Source: Herbaspirillum sp.
GTDB taxonomy: Bacteria; Pseudomonadota; Gammaproteobacteria; Burkholderiales; Burkholderiaceae_D
NCBI GenBank assembly: GCA_028292625.1
Contig: JAQGLY010000014.1
Coordinates: 62,001-126,000 of the forward strand
Direction: 5' to 3'
DNA: 64,000 nt
Made by a program: the position numbers and the translations under genes. The notes under the pieces are model-generated. The model worked only from the letters and a program-made list of their open reading frames with translations, was not told the origin of the DNA and ran no database searches. Positions within the stretch are counted from its first letter, which is position 1, and each line of letters begins with the position of its first letter. Of the stretch, positions 9,222-18,500 are shown piece after piece.

Positions 9222-9642
9222 AACGCTTCCTGACGCAATCCACATAGGCCGCGCCGTCGGGCGGCGTGCCGTTGCGCTGCGACGACCAAATCATTTCCCC
9301 CAGACATTCCATGATCGCATGATGCGCGTCGTGCTCCGAGCCGCGCCGCTGCGCCAGCGCCTGAAACGCGGCGCGGATGCCGGGCGGCTGATCGATCGAA
9401 ATCTGTTCCGAAATCGACAGATGCATCGAAAGATGGAGGAAGGGATTGCTTTGTCCTTTTTCCACCGTATAGTCGGCTTCCAGCGCGGCGTCGACGTCTT
9501 TCAGCGCATCGTCGTATTCCGGGTGCTGGACCAGCCAGTCGCGCGCGATCGCTTCCAGCGGCGTCAGGATCTGGTTGCTGCGGTGCTTGGCGAACGCGGT
9601 GCAGAAGAATCGGCGTACGTCGTCTTGGGAAGGATTGAACAT
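9220..9642 (-). CDS. DUF1841 family protein
   Basis: A 140-residue soluble protein recognisable as DUF1841 from its opening MFNPSQDDVRRFF and the central NPFLHLSMHLSISEQISID, a conserved histidine-bearing stretch. The family is widespread in Beta- and Gammaproteobacteria and has no established function. It lies downstream of nth on the same strand, with 36 bases between them, so it may be the last gene of an rnfB-nth-DUF1841 operon. Its stop codon falls inside the terminator-like hairpin. No signal peptide or membrane span is visible. Confidence 0.85.
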   Translation of the reverse strand: MFNPSQDDVRRFFCTAFAKHRSNQILTPLEAIARDWLVQHPEYDDALKDVDAALEADYTVEKGQSNPFLHLSMHLSISEQISIDQPPGIRAAFQALAQRRGSEHDAHHAIMECLGEMIWSSQRNGTPPDGAAYVDCVRKR

Positions 9643-9678
9643 GATGGCTTCTATGGAAATGAGCTGTTCGGGTAAAAA

Positions 9679-10329
9679 TCAAACGCCCTTGGCCGGCAGC
9701 GGCGTCTTGTCCTTGTAGTCGCACAGATCGGCGATCAGGCAATTCCAGCATTGCGGTTTGCGGGCCGTACAAGTATAGCGGCCGTGCAGAATCAGCCAGT
9801 GATGGATATCCAGCTGAAACTCCGGCGGCACCACTTTCATTAATTTCCGCTCCACGATCTCGACGGTTTTGCCCGGCGCGATGCCTGTACGGTTGGAGAC
9901 CCGGAAGATATGGGTATCGACGGCGATGGTCGCGTGGCCGAAGGCGGTGTTGAGAATCACATTGGCGGTCTTGCGGCCGACGCCGGGCAGCGCTTCCAGG
10001 CCTTCGCGGGTTTGCGGCACTTCGCCGTTGTGCCCGGCCAGCAGCAGGCGGCAGGTTTCGATCACGTTTTTGGCTTTGGTGCGGTACAGGCCGATGGTCT
10101 GGATGTACGGGATCAAGCCCTCCACGCCCAGCGCATGAATGGCGGCGGGCGTGTTGGCGACCGGATACAGCTTGCGCATCGCCTTGTTGACCGACACATC
10201 GGTGGCTTGCGCCGACAGCATGACGGCGATCAGCAATTCGAAGGGCGAGGTGTATTCCAGTTCAGTGGTCGGGGTCGGATTGGCGGTGCGGAAGCGGGCG
10301 AAGATGATGCGGCGTTTTTCTGCGTTCAT
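9679..10329 (-). CDS. nth: Endonuclease III
   Basis: DNA glycosylase/AP lyase that removes oxidised pyrimidines in base excision repair. I chose the start at 10329 (MNAEKRRIIFARF, 216 residues), the usual family length; the longer in-frame start at 10383 overlaps rnfB and adds 18 atypical residues. The helix-hairpin-helix LPGVGRKTANV holds the catalytic lysine and AVDTHIFRVSNR holds the catalytic aspartate. The C-terminus has the four-cysteine [4Fe-4S] motif C-X6-C-X2-C-X5-C. The arrangement rnfB then nth is common in betaproteobacteria. Confidence 0.96.
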   Translation of the reverse strand: MNAEKRRIIFARFRTANPTPTTELEYTSPFELLIAVMLSAQATDVSVNKAMRKLYPVANTPAAIHALGVEGLIPYIQTIGLYRTKAKNVIETCRLLLAGHNGEVPQTREGLEALPGVGRKTANVILNTAFGHATIAVDTHIFRVSNRTGIAPGKTVEIVERKLMKVVPPEFQLDIHHWLILHGRYTCTARKPQCWNCLIADLCDYKDKTPLPAKGV

Positions 10330-10357
10330 GCGTTTTTGTCCGTGCGTTTTTATACGA

Positions 10358-11077
10358 TTATTTCGGCTTGCCGGCATCGTCATCGGCGTTTTCTTTTCTG
10401 ACGCGCGCGCGCTCGATGGCGGCCTGGATGATCGCTTTCTTGCGCGCCTGTTCGGCTACCTGCTCGGGCGTAAGGCTGCTTTCGGATTCGGCTTCACGCA
10501 ATTTGGCGGCTGCCTTGGCCGCCAGGCGCGCTTCGTTTTCCAGTTGTTCGCGCCGCTGTCTGAATAGCAGAAAATCGTGCCGCTCGCGCGCCGCATCGGC
10601 TTGCTCTTGCGACCAGGCATCCCAGCCGGTGCGGCCCGGCGTGACCTCGACCATCGAAATGCAGTCGACCGGGCAGGGCGCGACGCACAGGTCGCAGCCG
10701 GTGCACAGTTCCGGCACCACGGTGTGCATTTGCTTGGCTGCGCCGATGATGGCGTCGACCGGGCAAGCCTGGATGCACAGGGTGCAGCCGATGCAGATTT
10801 CTTCGTCGATGACGGCGCGCTCGCGCGGTTTTTCGACGCCGTTGACCGGATTGAGCGGAATCACCGGTCTGCCCAGATAGCTGCTGAGCCTGACGATGCC
10901 CTGCATGCCGCCCGGTGGGCATTGATTATGCGCGGCGCGGCCGTCGGCGATCGCTTCGGCATAAGGCCGGCACGCCGGGTACCCGCACTTGGTGCATTGG
11001 GTTTGCGGCAGCAGGTCTTCGATCTCGTCGGCGCGCGAAGGCGGATGGCACGGGGACTCGGGCAGGGAAGTGGGCAC
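10358..11077 (-). CDS. rnfB: RnfB-like multi-cluster ferredoxin
   Basis: Electron-transfer iron-sulfur protein related to RnfB/RsxB, the peripheral subunit of the Rnf/Rsx membrane complex. The 239-residue protein has an N-terminal four-Fe domain ([16 protein letters not shown] ... NQCPPGG) and two [4Fe-4S] ferredoxin motifs, [15 protein letters not shown] and [16 protein letters not shown] basic, alanine-rich coiled tail of about 80 residues follows. The N-terminal membrane helix of classical RnfB is absent: the protein opens with a short Pro/Ser-rich segment. No other rnf genes are in the window. It may serve another acceptor, for example as a soluble ferredoxin next to nth. Confidence 0.88.
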   Translation of the reverse strand: MPTSLPESPCHPPSRADEIEDLLPQTQCTKCGYPACRPYAEAIADGRAAHNQCPPGGMQGIVRLSSYLGRPVIPLNPVNGVEKPRERAVIDEEICIGCTLCIQACPVDAIIGAAKQMHTVVPELCTGCDLCVAPCPVDCISMVEVTPGRTGWDAWSQEQADAARERHDFLLFRQRREQLENEARLAAKAAAKLREAESESSLTPEQVAEQARKKAIIQAAIERARVRKENADDDAGKPK

Positions 11078-11137
11078 GGAACGTTCTGGCGATGTAAAAC
11101 CGTATTATCGGAGAAATTCGCGTGCCGTGCCGGATTT

Positions 11138-11192
11138 GGCCTGGGTTATTGGCCTGGTTATCGGCCCAGTTATCGGCCTAATTATTGGCCTT
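11138..11192. repeat. 12-base tandem repeat at the 3' end of phaZ
   Basis: Four consecutive units beginning GGCC: one of 13 bases and three of 12 (11138, 11151, 11163, 11175), plus a partial fifth, with consensus GGCCTGGTTATC. The array covers the phaZ stop codon (11178-11180) and the first 40 bases downstream. Units are about 75-90 percent alike by eye. It looks like a microsatellite-scale expansion; I see no T tract. Confidence 0.8.
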
Positions 11193-12413
11193 GATGAATT
11201 CGCCGATTTGCGGGCAAATGATTTCGCGCCAGCGGCGGCCGGAGAAGATCCCGAAATGGCCGCATTTTTCCGCGGTGAAATGCCGTTTTTTCTCTCTCGG
11301 AATGCCGCTGCACAGGTCTTGCGCGGCGGCAGTCTGGCCGGAACCGGAGATATCGTCGAGTTCGCCTTCGATGGTAAACAGCGCCACCGTTTTGATGTCC
11401 TGCGGGCGCACCGGCTTGTCTTCGATGACCCAGGTGCCCAGCGGCAGATTGAAATCCTGGAATACGATCTTGATGGTTTCCAGATAAAACTCGGCCGGCA
11501 GGTCCAGCACGGCATTGTATTCGTCGTAGAACTTGCGATGCATCTCGGCCGACTCGTTGTCGCCTTCGCGCAGATGCATGTAAAAGTCCCAATGGCTCCG
11601 GGCATGGCGCCGCGGGTTCATCGCGACAAAGCCGGCGTGCTGCAGAAAGCCCGGATAAACCTTGCGGCCGGCGCCGGGATGGTTCTGCGGCACGGAGTAA
11701 ATGACGGTGTTTTCGAACCAGCTGAACGGCTTTTCGGTGGCCAGATTGTTGACTTCGGTCGGCGATTTGCGGCCGTCGATCGGGCCGCCCATCATGGTCA
11801 TGCTTTTCGGCAACATGCGGTCTTTGGCGCTCGCCATCAGGGATACTGCCGCGAGTACCGGAACGGTCGGCTGGCAAACCGAAATGACGTGCGAGCCGGG
11901 GCCGATTTCGCGAATGAAGTCCTGTACGTAATACACGTAATCGTGCAAATGGAAGGGGCCGGCTTCTATCGGCACCATACGCGCGTCGACCCAGTCGGTG
12001 ATATATACGTCGTGATCCGGCAACAGACTGCGCACGGTATCGCGCAGCAGCGTGGCGTGATGGCCGGACAAGGGCGCCACCAGCAATACCTTGGGCTGTT
12101 TCAGCGCGGCCAGTTGCTTGGCCGGCATCGCCTTCTTGAAGTGGATCAAGTGGCAAAACGGCTTGTCGACGGCGATTACCTCGTCGATGCCGACGCGTTC
12201 TTCGCCAATCCTGGTTTCCGTGATGTTGAATTCCGGCTTTTCGTATTCCTTGCCGAGGCGGTACAACAGTTCGTAACCGGCGGCGACTTTCTGGGCGTAC
12301 GGTAAATGGGCCAGCGCGGAGGCCGGACTGGAGAACAGCGTGGCGACGGCTTCGGCCCACTGCATCATGGGCGCCAGCATGGCGCGATTCATTTCATGTA
12401 ATTGATAAAGCAT
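11178..12413 (-). CDS. phaZ: Intracellular polyhydroxyalkanoate depolymerase
   Basis: Intracellular PHB depolymerase that degrades native poly(3-hydroxybutyrate) granules. The 411-residue protein starts at 12413 with MLYQLHEMNRAMLAP, the standard family opening; the longer in-frame start is rejected. The nucleophile motif is SVCQPTVPV, where cysteine replaces the serine of a lipase box, as in Ralstonia PhaZ1. A conserved C-terminal histidine lies in KCGHFGIFSGRRWR. The protein has no signal peptide, consistent with granule association in the cytoplasm. Its presence implies PHB storage; no synthase is in the window. A TATAAT promoter lies about 125 bases upstream. Confidence 0.95.
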   Translation of the reverse strand: MLYQLHEMNRAMLAPMMQWAEAVATLFSSPASALAHLPYAQKVAAGYELLYRLGKEYEKPEFNITETRIGEERVGIDEVIAVDKPFCHLIHFKKAMPAKQLAALKQPKVLLVAPLSGHHATLLRDTVRSLLPDHDVYITDWVDARMVPIEAGPFHLHDYVYYVQDFIREIGPGSHVISVCQPTVPVLAAVSLMASAKDRMLPKSMTMMGGPIDGRKSPTEVNNLATEKPFSWFENTVIYSVPQNHPGAGRKVYPGFLQHAGFVAMNPRRHARSHWDFYMHLREGDNESAEMHRKFYDEYNAVLDLPAEFYLETIKIVFQDFNLPLGTWVIEDKPVRPQDIKTVALFTIEGELDDISGSGQTAAAQDLCSGIPREKKRHFTAEKCGHFGIFSGRRWREIICPQIGEFIKANN

Positions 12414-12543
12414 TGGTAACCTCAGGCTTGACTCGGATAAACGCCGATAAATACACGGCAAACGGCGATCGATTTGCCGCGCTCCATTGCGGTTCGACGA
12501 TGTTGGCTATGACAAGCGCTTTATGTTGCGTTGCAATATCAAA

Positions 12544-12573
12544 ATTATAACGCATCCCGGAATTTGTTGTCCG
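12544..12573 (-). promoter_or_regulatory. Probable sigma-70 promoter for phaZ
   Basis: On the minus strand a perfect TATAAT (12544-12549) follows CGGACA (12568-12573) at 18 bases. Transcription would start near 12537, leaving a leader of about 125 bases before phaZ. The -35 box matches four of six consensus bases. Confidence 0.5.
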
Positions 12574-12602
12574 GCAGATAGGGAGAACCCATTTCGTCGC
12601 GC

Positions 12603-12634
12603 AAAAAAAAACGCCCCTGAAAATTTCAGAGGCG
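12603..12634 (-). terminator. Rho-independent terminator of the fpr gene
   Basis: Reading the minus strand, a hairpin with stem CGCCTCTGAAA / TTTCAGGGGCG (12612-12634) is followed by nine T (12603-12611). It lies about 50 bases after the ferredoxin-NADP reductase stop codon. Confidence 0.85.
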
Positions 12635-12684
12635 CTGTTGTGAAGGCGGTTTTGCATGTGGATCTCGGTATTAAGAATCCGGAT

Positions 12685-13737
12685 TCAGTCGAATACCGGC
12701 GACTCGACGCCCAGGATTTTATGCAGTTTAGGCGATGTGGTCGTGTATTGCATGTGGATTTTCTTGTCCGGAAAAATGTACGGCGCCGCGCCGAAAGCGG
12801 CCAGCGCGGCTTCATGGAAACCGGACAGGATCAGTTTTTTCTTGCCTGGATAGGTATTGATGTCGCCGACGGCAAAAATGCCGGGCACATTGGTTTCGAA
12901 CTTTTCGGTATCGACGACCTTCAGTTGCTTGCGTTCGATGTCCAGGCCCCATTCGGCGATCGGACCCAGCTTCGGCGACAGCCCGAAGAACACCAGCAGC
13001 ATGTCGAGCGGCATGCGGCGGGTGACGCCGTCGGCGCCGGTAACCTTGATTTCGCTCAGTTTGCCGTCCACGCTTTCCATGCCGGTGACCTGGCCGACCA
13101 TGAATTGCATCTCGTATTCATCGCACAAGGCTTTCATTTTGGCGACCGAGGCCGGCGCCGCGCGGAAATCTTCGCGGCGATGGATCAGAATCACGGATTC
13201 GGCCTTGCCGACGAGATTGAGCGCCCAGTCCAGCGCCGAGTCGCCGCCGCCGCAGATGACCAGATTCTTGCCGTGGAAGGCGACCGGGTCCTTGACGCGG
13301 TAGTGCAGCTGCGATCCTTCGAAGGCGTCGATGCCTTCGACTTTCAGCGTGCGCGGCTGGAACGAGCCGACGCCGGCGGCGATGAAGATGGTCTTGGTGA
13401 TGAAGCGGGTGCCGGCGGAAGTTTCCAGATCGAAACGGCCGTCTTCGCGTTTGTGCACCAGCGTGACTTCCTGCTTCAGGTGGAAGGTCGGCTGGAACGG
13501 TTCGATTTGCTTGAGCAGACTGTCGGTCAGTTCCTGGCCGGTGCAGATCGGCACCGCGGGGATATCGTAAATCGGCTTGTCGGGATACAGTTCCACGCAT
13601 TGGCCGCCGGGAACCGACAGCGAATCGATTACATGCGCCTTGATTTCGAGCAGGCCGAGTTCGAAGACCTGAAACAGGCCGACCGGACCGCCGCCGACGA
13701 TGACGGCGTCGGCTTCTATGGGAGTGTTGATGTTCAT
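12685..13737 (-). CDS. Ferredoxin/flavodoxin-NADP reductase, thioredoxin-reductase-like
   Basis: FAD flavoprotein moving electrons between NADPH and ferredoxin. Start chosen at 13737 ([20 protein letters not shown]), giving 350 residues; the longer reading has 52 upstream residues unlike the family. The FAD site is [11 protein letters not shown] at the N-terminus, the NADP site is [14 protein letters not shown] in the middle, and [18 protein letters not shown] contacts FAD near the C-terminus. There is no redox-active CxxC, which separates it from thioredoxin reductase and fits the type 2 FNR (YumC-like) group. The neighbouring FdxA gene 65 bases upstream, same strand, is a plausible redox partner. 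Confidence 0.93.
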   Translation of the reverse strand: MNINTPIEADAVIVGGGPVGLFQVFELGLLEIKAHVIDSLSVPGGQCVELYPDKPIYDIPAVPICTGQELTDSLLKQIEPFQPTFHLKQEVTLVHKREDGRFDLETSAGTRFITKTIFIAAGVGSFQPRTLKVEGIDAFEGSQLHYRVKDPVAFHGKNLVICGGGDSALDWALNLVGKAESVILIHRREDFRAAPASVAKMKALCDEYEMQFMVGQVTGMESVDGKLSEIKVTGADGVTRRMPLDMLLVFFGLSPKLGPIAEWGLDIERKQLKVVDTEKFETNVPGIFAVGDINTYPGKKKLILSGFHEAALAAFGAAPYIFPDKKIHMQYTTTSPKLHKILGVESPVFD

Positions 13738-13802
13738 ACTGTAATCGAATTCCTGTTTCGCTATTTCAATGAGTCGTTCGTCGCTTTGCGGCGCGTAGTG
13801 TG

Positions 13803-14126
13803 CTAGCGCTCCAGGTACTGCAGCTTGTCCGTTTGGTCTTTCCATTCGTCCGCGTCGGGCAATGGCGGTATCGTCTTGGTGATCGACGGCCATTTTCCGG
13901 TCAATTCAACGTTGATTTTGATGAATTTCTGCTGTTCTGCGGGTACATCTTCTTCGGCATAGATCGCGTTGACGGGGCATTCTGCGACGCATACCGCGCA
14001 GTCGATGCATTCGTCCGGATCGATGACCAGAAAATTGGGGCCTACGCGGAAACAATCAACCGGGCACACATCGACGCAATCGGTATACCGGCAGCGGATG
14101 CAGGATTCGGTGACAACGTGGGTCAT
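13803..14126 (-). CDS. fdxA: Seven-iron ferredoxin FdxA
   Basis: Small soluble electron carrier with one [3Fe-4S] and one [4Fe-4S] cluster. The 107 residues open [17 protein letters not shown], continue with VCPVDCF and the second cluster motif [16 protein letters not shown], as in Azotobacter ferredoxin I-type proteins. The C-terminal 40 residues ([15 protein letters not shown]) are the usual FdxA tail. It lies directly upstream of the ferredoxin-NADP reductase gene on the same strand, so the two are probably co-expressed. Confidence 0.95.
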   Translation of the reverse strand: MTHVVTESCIRCRYTDCVDVCPVDCFRVGPNFLVIDPDECIDCAVCVAECPVNAIYAEEDVPAEQQKFIKINVELTGKWPSITKTIPPLPDADEWKDQTDKLQYLER

Positions 14127-14271
14127 AACAGTCCTATGAGTGAATTATTCTTGATCGACAACAAATTGCTAAAAATTGATGGCAATATAAAGCCTGTTAT
14201 CGTCATGCCGACGCCAAATGTTCAGCGCCAGTAAAATGTTGCATTTTAAGACAATTCGTCTTTTCCCACAA

Positions 14272-14298
14272 TTGACCGTTATACCGTTTGCGTATAAG
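14272..14298 (+). promoter_or_regulatory. Possible promoter for pncB
   Basis: TTGACC (14272-14277) and TATAAG (14293-14298) are separated by 15 bases, shorter than the preferred 17. They lie just upstream of the pncB start at 14319, which would leave a leader of about 15 bases. Confidence 0.35.
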
Positions 14299-14318
14299 CA
14301 AATGCAAAACCGCTTTCT

Positions 14319-15500
14319 ATGATCATCACGTCGCTGCTGGATACCGATCTCTACAAATTCACCATGATGCAGGTGGTGTTGCATCATTTTCCCGGGGCGC
14401 AGGTCGAATACCGCTTCAAATGCCGCAACGAAGGCATCGATCTGACGCCCTATATCGACGAGATCCGGGCCGAAATCGCCGCATTGTGCCGTTTGCGCTT
14501 CCGTGAGGAGGAGCTGGCCTATCTGCGCGGGATGCGCTTTCTGAAAAGCGATTTCGTCGATTTCCTGGCCCTGTTCCACATGAGCGAGAAGTATATTTCG
14601 GTGGCGCCGGCGGCCGGCGGCAACGGCGAAATCGATATATCCGTCAAAGGCCCGTGGCTGCACACCATTCTGTTCGAGGTGCCGGTGCTGGCGATCGTCA
14701 ACGAAGTCTATTTCCGCGCCACGCAATCGACGCCCGACTATGCCGAGGGCCGCGCGCGGCTCAAAAACAAGATCGCGCTGATTACCGACGATCCGGCGCT
14801 GGCCGGCTGCATGATCGCCGACTACGGCACGCGTCGCCGCTTTTCGCACGATTGGCACGCGGTCGTCGTCGATACCCTGAAACAGCAGCTGGGACCGCAT
14901 TTCGCCGGCACCTCGAACGTCATGTTCGCGTTTCGGCATGGCTTGACGCCGCTGGGCACCATGGCGCACGAGTATCTGCAGGCCTGCCAGGCGCTGGGGC
15001 CGCGTTTGCGCGACTCGCAGGTGTTCGGTTTCGAAACCTGGGCCCGCGAATATCGCGGCGATCTGGGCATCGCCTTGTCCGATGTGTACGGCATGGACGC
15101 GTTCCTGCGCGACTACGATCTGTTTTTCTGCAAGCTGTTCGACGGCGCACGCCACGATTCGGGCGATCCGTTCGAGTGGGGCGAACGCCTGCTTGCGCAT
15201 TACATCAAAAACCGCGTCGATCCGGCTGGCAAGGTCCTGGTGTTTTCCGATGGCCTCGATTTCGAAAAAGTGGCGGCGCTGTATCTGCGCTTCAAGGACC
15301 GCGCCAAAGTCGCATTCGGCGTCGGCACCAATCTGACCAACGACATCGGCTATACGCCGTTGCAGATCGTGATGAAAATGGTCCGCTGCAACGGCCAGCC
15401 GGTGGCGAAACTGTCCGACACGCCATCCAAGGATATGTGCAACGACGAGGCTTACGTCGCCTATCTGCGCCAGGTATTCGATATCAAGCCGCGTCAATGA
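14319..15500 (+). CDS. pncB: Nicotinate phosphoribosyltransferase
   Basis: Converts nicotinate and PRPP to nicotinate mononucleotide, with ATP hydrolysis, in the Preiss-Handler NAD salvage pathway. The 393-residue cytoplasmic protein has the family opening [21 protein letters not shown], the [11 protein letters not shown] segment with the phosphorylatable histidine, and the PRPP-binding [17 protein letters not shown] followed by VFSDGLD and [10 protein letters not shown]. The length matches PncB of E. coli. A NadC paralogue at 52978 gives the strain a second pyridine phosphoribosyltransferase in this window. Confidence 0.97.
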   Translation: MIITSLLDTDLYKFTMMQVVLHHFPGAQVEYRFKCRNEGIDLTPYIDEIRAEIAALCRLRFREEELAYLRGMRFLKSDFVDFLALFHMSEKYISVAPAAGGNGEIDISVKGPWLHTILFEVPVLAIVNEVYFRATQSTPDYAEGRARLKNKIALITDDPALAGCMIADYGTRRRFSHDWHAVVVDTLKQQLGPHFAGTSNVMFAFRHGLTPLGTMAHEYLQACQALGPRLRDSQVFGFETWAREYRGDLGIALSDVYGMDAFLRDYDLFFCKLFDGARHDSGDPFEWGERLLAHYIKNRVDPAGKVLVFSDGLDFEKVAALYLRFKDRAKVAFGVGTNLTNDIGYTPLQIVMKMVRCNGQPVAKLSDTPSKDMCNDEAYVAYLRQVFDIKPRQ

Positions 15501-15579
15501 CCACCATTTACCACCGCCGACCATCCATCGCCGGCGTTCCGGCGCCTTCCAACACTTTTTTCATTTTTGAGAATTCCCC

Positions 15580-16563
15580 ATGCCAGCTAAAATTTTTGTC
15601 ACGCGCGCCATTTTCCCCGAAGTGCTGGAACGCCTTGCGCAGTATTTCGAGGTCGAATCGAATCAAGAGGACCGGCTATTCAGCGAGCAGGAATTGATCG
15701 CCAAAGTGCACGGCAAGGACGGCGTGCTGGCCACCACGGCCGAACCGATGCGGGCCGCGATGTTCGTCGCCAATCCGGGGCTCAAGGCGGTATGCAATAT
15801 GGCGGTCGGCTACAACAACATCGATATCGCCGCGGCGACCGCGGCAGGGGTGCTCGCCACCAATACGCCGGACGTGCTCAACGATACCACCGCCGATTTC
15901 GGCTGGGCCTTATTGATGGCGACCGCGCGGCGGATCACCGAGTCCGAACATTATCTGCGCGCAGGCCAATGGAAAAAATGGAGCTACGACGGCTTCGTGG
16001 GCCGCGATGTGCACGGCGCCACGCTGGGAATCATCGGCATGGGCCGCATCGGCCAGGCGATTGCGCGGCGCTCCACCGGTTTCGATATGCAGGTGGTGTA
16101 TCACAATCGTTCGCGCTTGTCGCCGGAACAGGAGGCCCGCGCCAACAATGCCCGATATGTCGGCAAGGATGAACTGCTGCGGCAAGCCGATCACGTCATG
16201 CTGGTGCTGCCGTATTCGCCGCAATCGCACCATACGATAGGCGCGGCCGAACTGGCGTTGATGAAGCCGGAAGCGACGCTGGTCAATCTGGCGCGCGGCG
16301 GCATCGTTGACGATGTGGCGCTGATCGCGGCGCTGAAGGCGGGAAAAATCGCCGGTGCCGGGCTGGACGTGTTCGAAAACGAGCCGGCGTTTCATCCGGA
16401 TTTCCTGCAGTTGTCGAATGTGGTGTTGACGCCGCACATCGCCAGCGCCACGCGCGCGACGCGGCTGGCAATGGCCAATCGCGCCGCGGACAACCTGATT
16501 GCCGCGCTGGCGATGAAAAAAACGCCGCCGAATCTGCTGAATCCGGAGGCGCTCAAGTCTTGA
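15580..16563 (+). CDS. 2-hydroxyacid dehydrogenase (glyoxylate/hydroxypyruvate reductase type)
   Basis: NAD(P)H-dependent D-2-hydroxyacid dehydrogenase, probably reducing glyoxylate and hydroxypyruvate (GhrB/TkrA group). The 327-residue protein has the Rossmann motif GIIGMGRIGQAIA and the catalytic Arg-Glu-His set in NLARGGIVDD, ENEPAF and TPHIASAT. The segment NMAVGYNNIDIAAAT is typical of the GhrB subgroup. It starts 79 bases after pncB and may be transcribed with it. The exact substrate cannot be read from sequence. Confidence 0.92.
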   Translation: MPAKIFVTRAIFPEVLERLAQYFEVESNQEDRLFSEQELIAKVHGKDGVLATTAEPMRAAMFVANPGLKAVCNMAVGYNNIDIAAATAAGVLATNTPDVLNDTTADFGWALLMATARRITESEHYLRAGQWKKWSYDGFVGRDVHGATLGIIGMGRIGQAIARRSTGFDMQVVYHNRSRLSPEQEARANNARYVGKDELLRQADHVMLVLPYSPQSHHTIGAAELALMKPEATLVNLARGGIVDDVALIAALKAGKIAGAGLDVFENEPAFHPDFLQLSNVVLTPHIASATRATRLAMANRAADNLIAALAMKKTPPNLLNPEALKS

Positions 16564-16581
16564 TGGCTTTGGGGACGGCGC

Positions 16582-16839
16582 TTATTGCGCCTTCAGTGCG
16601 TTGAATACATCCAGATATTCCTGCATTGCGCTGTCCCGCGATTTGCCTTTCTGCTCATTCCAGGCATCCCATTTGGCGCGGGCGATGAAGTCGGTCATGC
16701 CGGGGCGCTCGCCCTGCGCATCGCCCAGACTGCCTTGTTTATACAGCGCATACATTTTCAGCAGCGTCATATTGTCCGGGCGTTCCGCCAGGTTTTTGGA
16801 ATCGGCGACGGCTTGTTCGAAATCGGCTTGCAAACTCAT
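16582..16839 (-). CDS. Acyl-CoA-binding protein
   Basis: An 85-residue ACBP that binds long-chain acyl-CoA in the cytoplasm. The four-helix family signature is clear: LQADFEQAVADSKNL, then MYALYKQGSLGDAQGERPG with the YKQ ligand-contact motif, then AKWDAWNEQKGKS with the conserved Lys-Trp. Length is normal for the family. It converges with the 2-hydroxyacid dehydrogenase, with 18 bases between the stop codons. A role in fatty acid or PHB metabolism is plausible but not shown. Confidence 0.93.
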   Translation of the reverse strand: MSLQADFEQAVADSKNLAERPDNMTLLKMYALYKQGSLGDAQGERPGMTDFIARAKWDAWNEQKGKSRDSAMQEYLDVFNALKAQ

Positions 16840-16932
16840 GACAGGCTCCGGTGGGAAAGAAATAATGCCGGCGGGGCAGGGGCGTGCGGAGGCGGCGGCG
16901 CAGCATTGCAGCGCCGCCGCGTCGATCCGGCC

Positions 16933-17289
16933 TTAGACGCCCAGCAATTCCACTTCGAAGATCAGCGTCGCGTTCGGCGGAATAACGCCGCCGGCGCCGC
17001 GCGCGCCATAGCCCAGCGCGGCCGGGATGATCAGTTTGCGGATGCCGCCGATTTTCATGCCTTGCACGCCTTCATCCCAGCCCTTGATGACATGGCCGGC
17101 GCCGAGCGGAAATGAAAACGGCTCGTTGCGGTCCTTGCTGGAATCGAATTTGCTGCCGGCGCTGCCGTCGTCGTTGCGCAGCCAGCCGGTGTAATGCACG
17201 CTGACGTGATTGCCGGCGGCGGCTTCGGCGCCCGTACCGATCTGGATGTCGTCGTACTGCAAGCCGGAAACTGTGGTGATTGTGGACAT
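16933..17289 (-). CDS. FKBP-type peptidyl-prolyl cis-trans isomerase
   Basis: Single-domain FKBP of 118 residues that accelerates proline isomerisation during protein folding. Conserved features are [43 protein letters not shown] and [23 protein letters not shown], covering the FK506-binding aromatic pocket. There is no signal peptide, so it acts in the cytoplasm. It lies upstream of the ACBP gene on the same strand. The 242-base gap to 17532 holds the divergent promoters; I see no further gene there. Confidence 0.95.
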   Translation of the reverse strand: MSTITTVSGLQYDDIQIGTGAEAAAGNHVSVHYTGWLRNDDGSAGSKFDSSKDRNEPFSFPLGAGHVIKGWDEGVQGMKIGGIRKLIIPAALGYGARGAGGVIPPNATLIFEVELLGV

Positions 17290-17531
17290 CTCGTACCTTT
17301 CAAAGTGATGGGAGCGCGGCGTCTGTGGCGACGCCGGCGATATGGAGCCCGGTCCGCAGTGTAAACCAAAACTGTTGTAGTTTCATCATTGGATGACGGT
17401 CTGCGCGTTCCGCATCTCCGCGCCGCGTCCGATTTGCGCATCGGTGTTGTTTTGCGAGCTTTTGTCGTTTTAAGCCCTGGTTCTGGATGCATGCCATGTA
17501 AAATACCGGTTTTCCTCTATCAAGCTCGTCT

Positions 17532-18500
17532 ATGTCGCGTCGCCTTGCTCGCTTGCTGTTGGTATTGATGGGCGGCCTGGCCGCCGTCACCGCACAGGCT
17601 AATGTCGTCGTTGTACTCAATTCCGGCGATGCGACCGTTTCCCTGATCGACCCGGACGACTTCAGCGTCAAGCAGACCTATGCCGTCGGCAAGGAACCGC
17701 ATCATCTGATGGCGACGCCGGACAACAAGTCGCTGATCATCGCCAACGCCACCGGCAATCAACTGACCTTTCTGGATCCTCGCAGCGGCCAGATTCAGCG
17801 CCAGATGCGCGACGTGATCGACCCCTATCAAATCGGTTTTTCGCCGGACCAGAAATGGTTCGTATCGGCGGCCTTGCGCCTGGATCGGGTCGATATTTAT
17901 CGCTACGACAACGGCGCTTTGCTGTTGAGCAAGCGCGTGCCCTTGTCGAAATTGCCAAGCCACATCGCATTCGACGCCGACAGCACCACCGCCTTCATTA
18001 CGCAGCAGGGCAACGACCGCATCAGCGCGATCGATCTGGCCACGCAGCAAATCAAATGGACCATGCCCACCGGCAAACTGCCCGCCGGTGTGATGATGAC
18101 GCCGGACAATAAATATCTGCTGGTCGGCATCATGGGGCGCGATTATGTCGAGGTGATCGACTGGCGCAATCAGAAGGTCGTCAAGCGCATCGTCACCGGC
18201 GAGGGCGCGCACAATTTCCGCGCGCTGGGCGACAAGCGCCACGTGTTCGTCTCGAACCGGGTCGCCAATTCGATCAGCATCCTGGATCTGAACACGCTGG
18301 AGAACATCGGCTCCATCGCCGTGCCGGGCGGTCCCGATTGCATGGAAGTGACGGAAGACGGCCAGACCTTGTGGGCGACGCTGCGCTGGATCAAAAAGGT
18401 CGCGGTGATCGATCTGAGCAACAGGAAGCTGCTCAGGCTGATCGCGGTGGGGCGGTCGCCCCACGGCATCTACATCAACAACCGCGCGCCGGAGATGTAG
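17532..18500 (+). CDS. Exported YncE-like beta-propeller protein
   Basis: A 322-residue protein with a signal peptide (about residues 1-23, ending TAQANV) and repeated 40-residue blades typical of YncE/PQQ-like beta-propellers: phrases such as VLNSGDATVSLID, IIANATGNQLTFLD and VSNRVANSISILD recur. Such propellers often bind DNA, metals or partner enzymes, but no substrate can be assigned. It is the first gene of a tightly packed plus-strand set; the next gene starts immediately after its stop. The set suggests a role in the periplasm or envelope. Confidence 0.85.
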   Translation: MSRRLARLLLVLMGGLAAVTAQANVVVVLNSGDATVSLIDPDDFSVKQTYAVGKEPHHLMATPDNKSLIIANATGNQLTFLDPRSGQIQRQMRDVIDPYQIGFSPDQKWFVSAALRLDRVDIYRYDNGALLLSKRVPLSKLPSHIAFDADSTTAFITQQGNDRISAIDLATQQIKWTMPTGKLPAGVMMTPDNKYLLVGIMGRDYVEVIDWRNQKVVKRIVTGEGAHNFRALGDKRHVFVSNRVANSISILDLNTLENIGSIAVPGGPDCMEVTEDGQTLWATLRWIKKVAVIDLSNRKLLRLIAVGRSPHGIYINNRAPEM

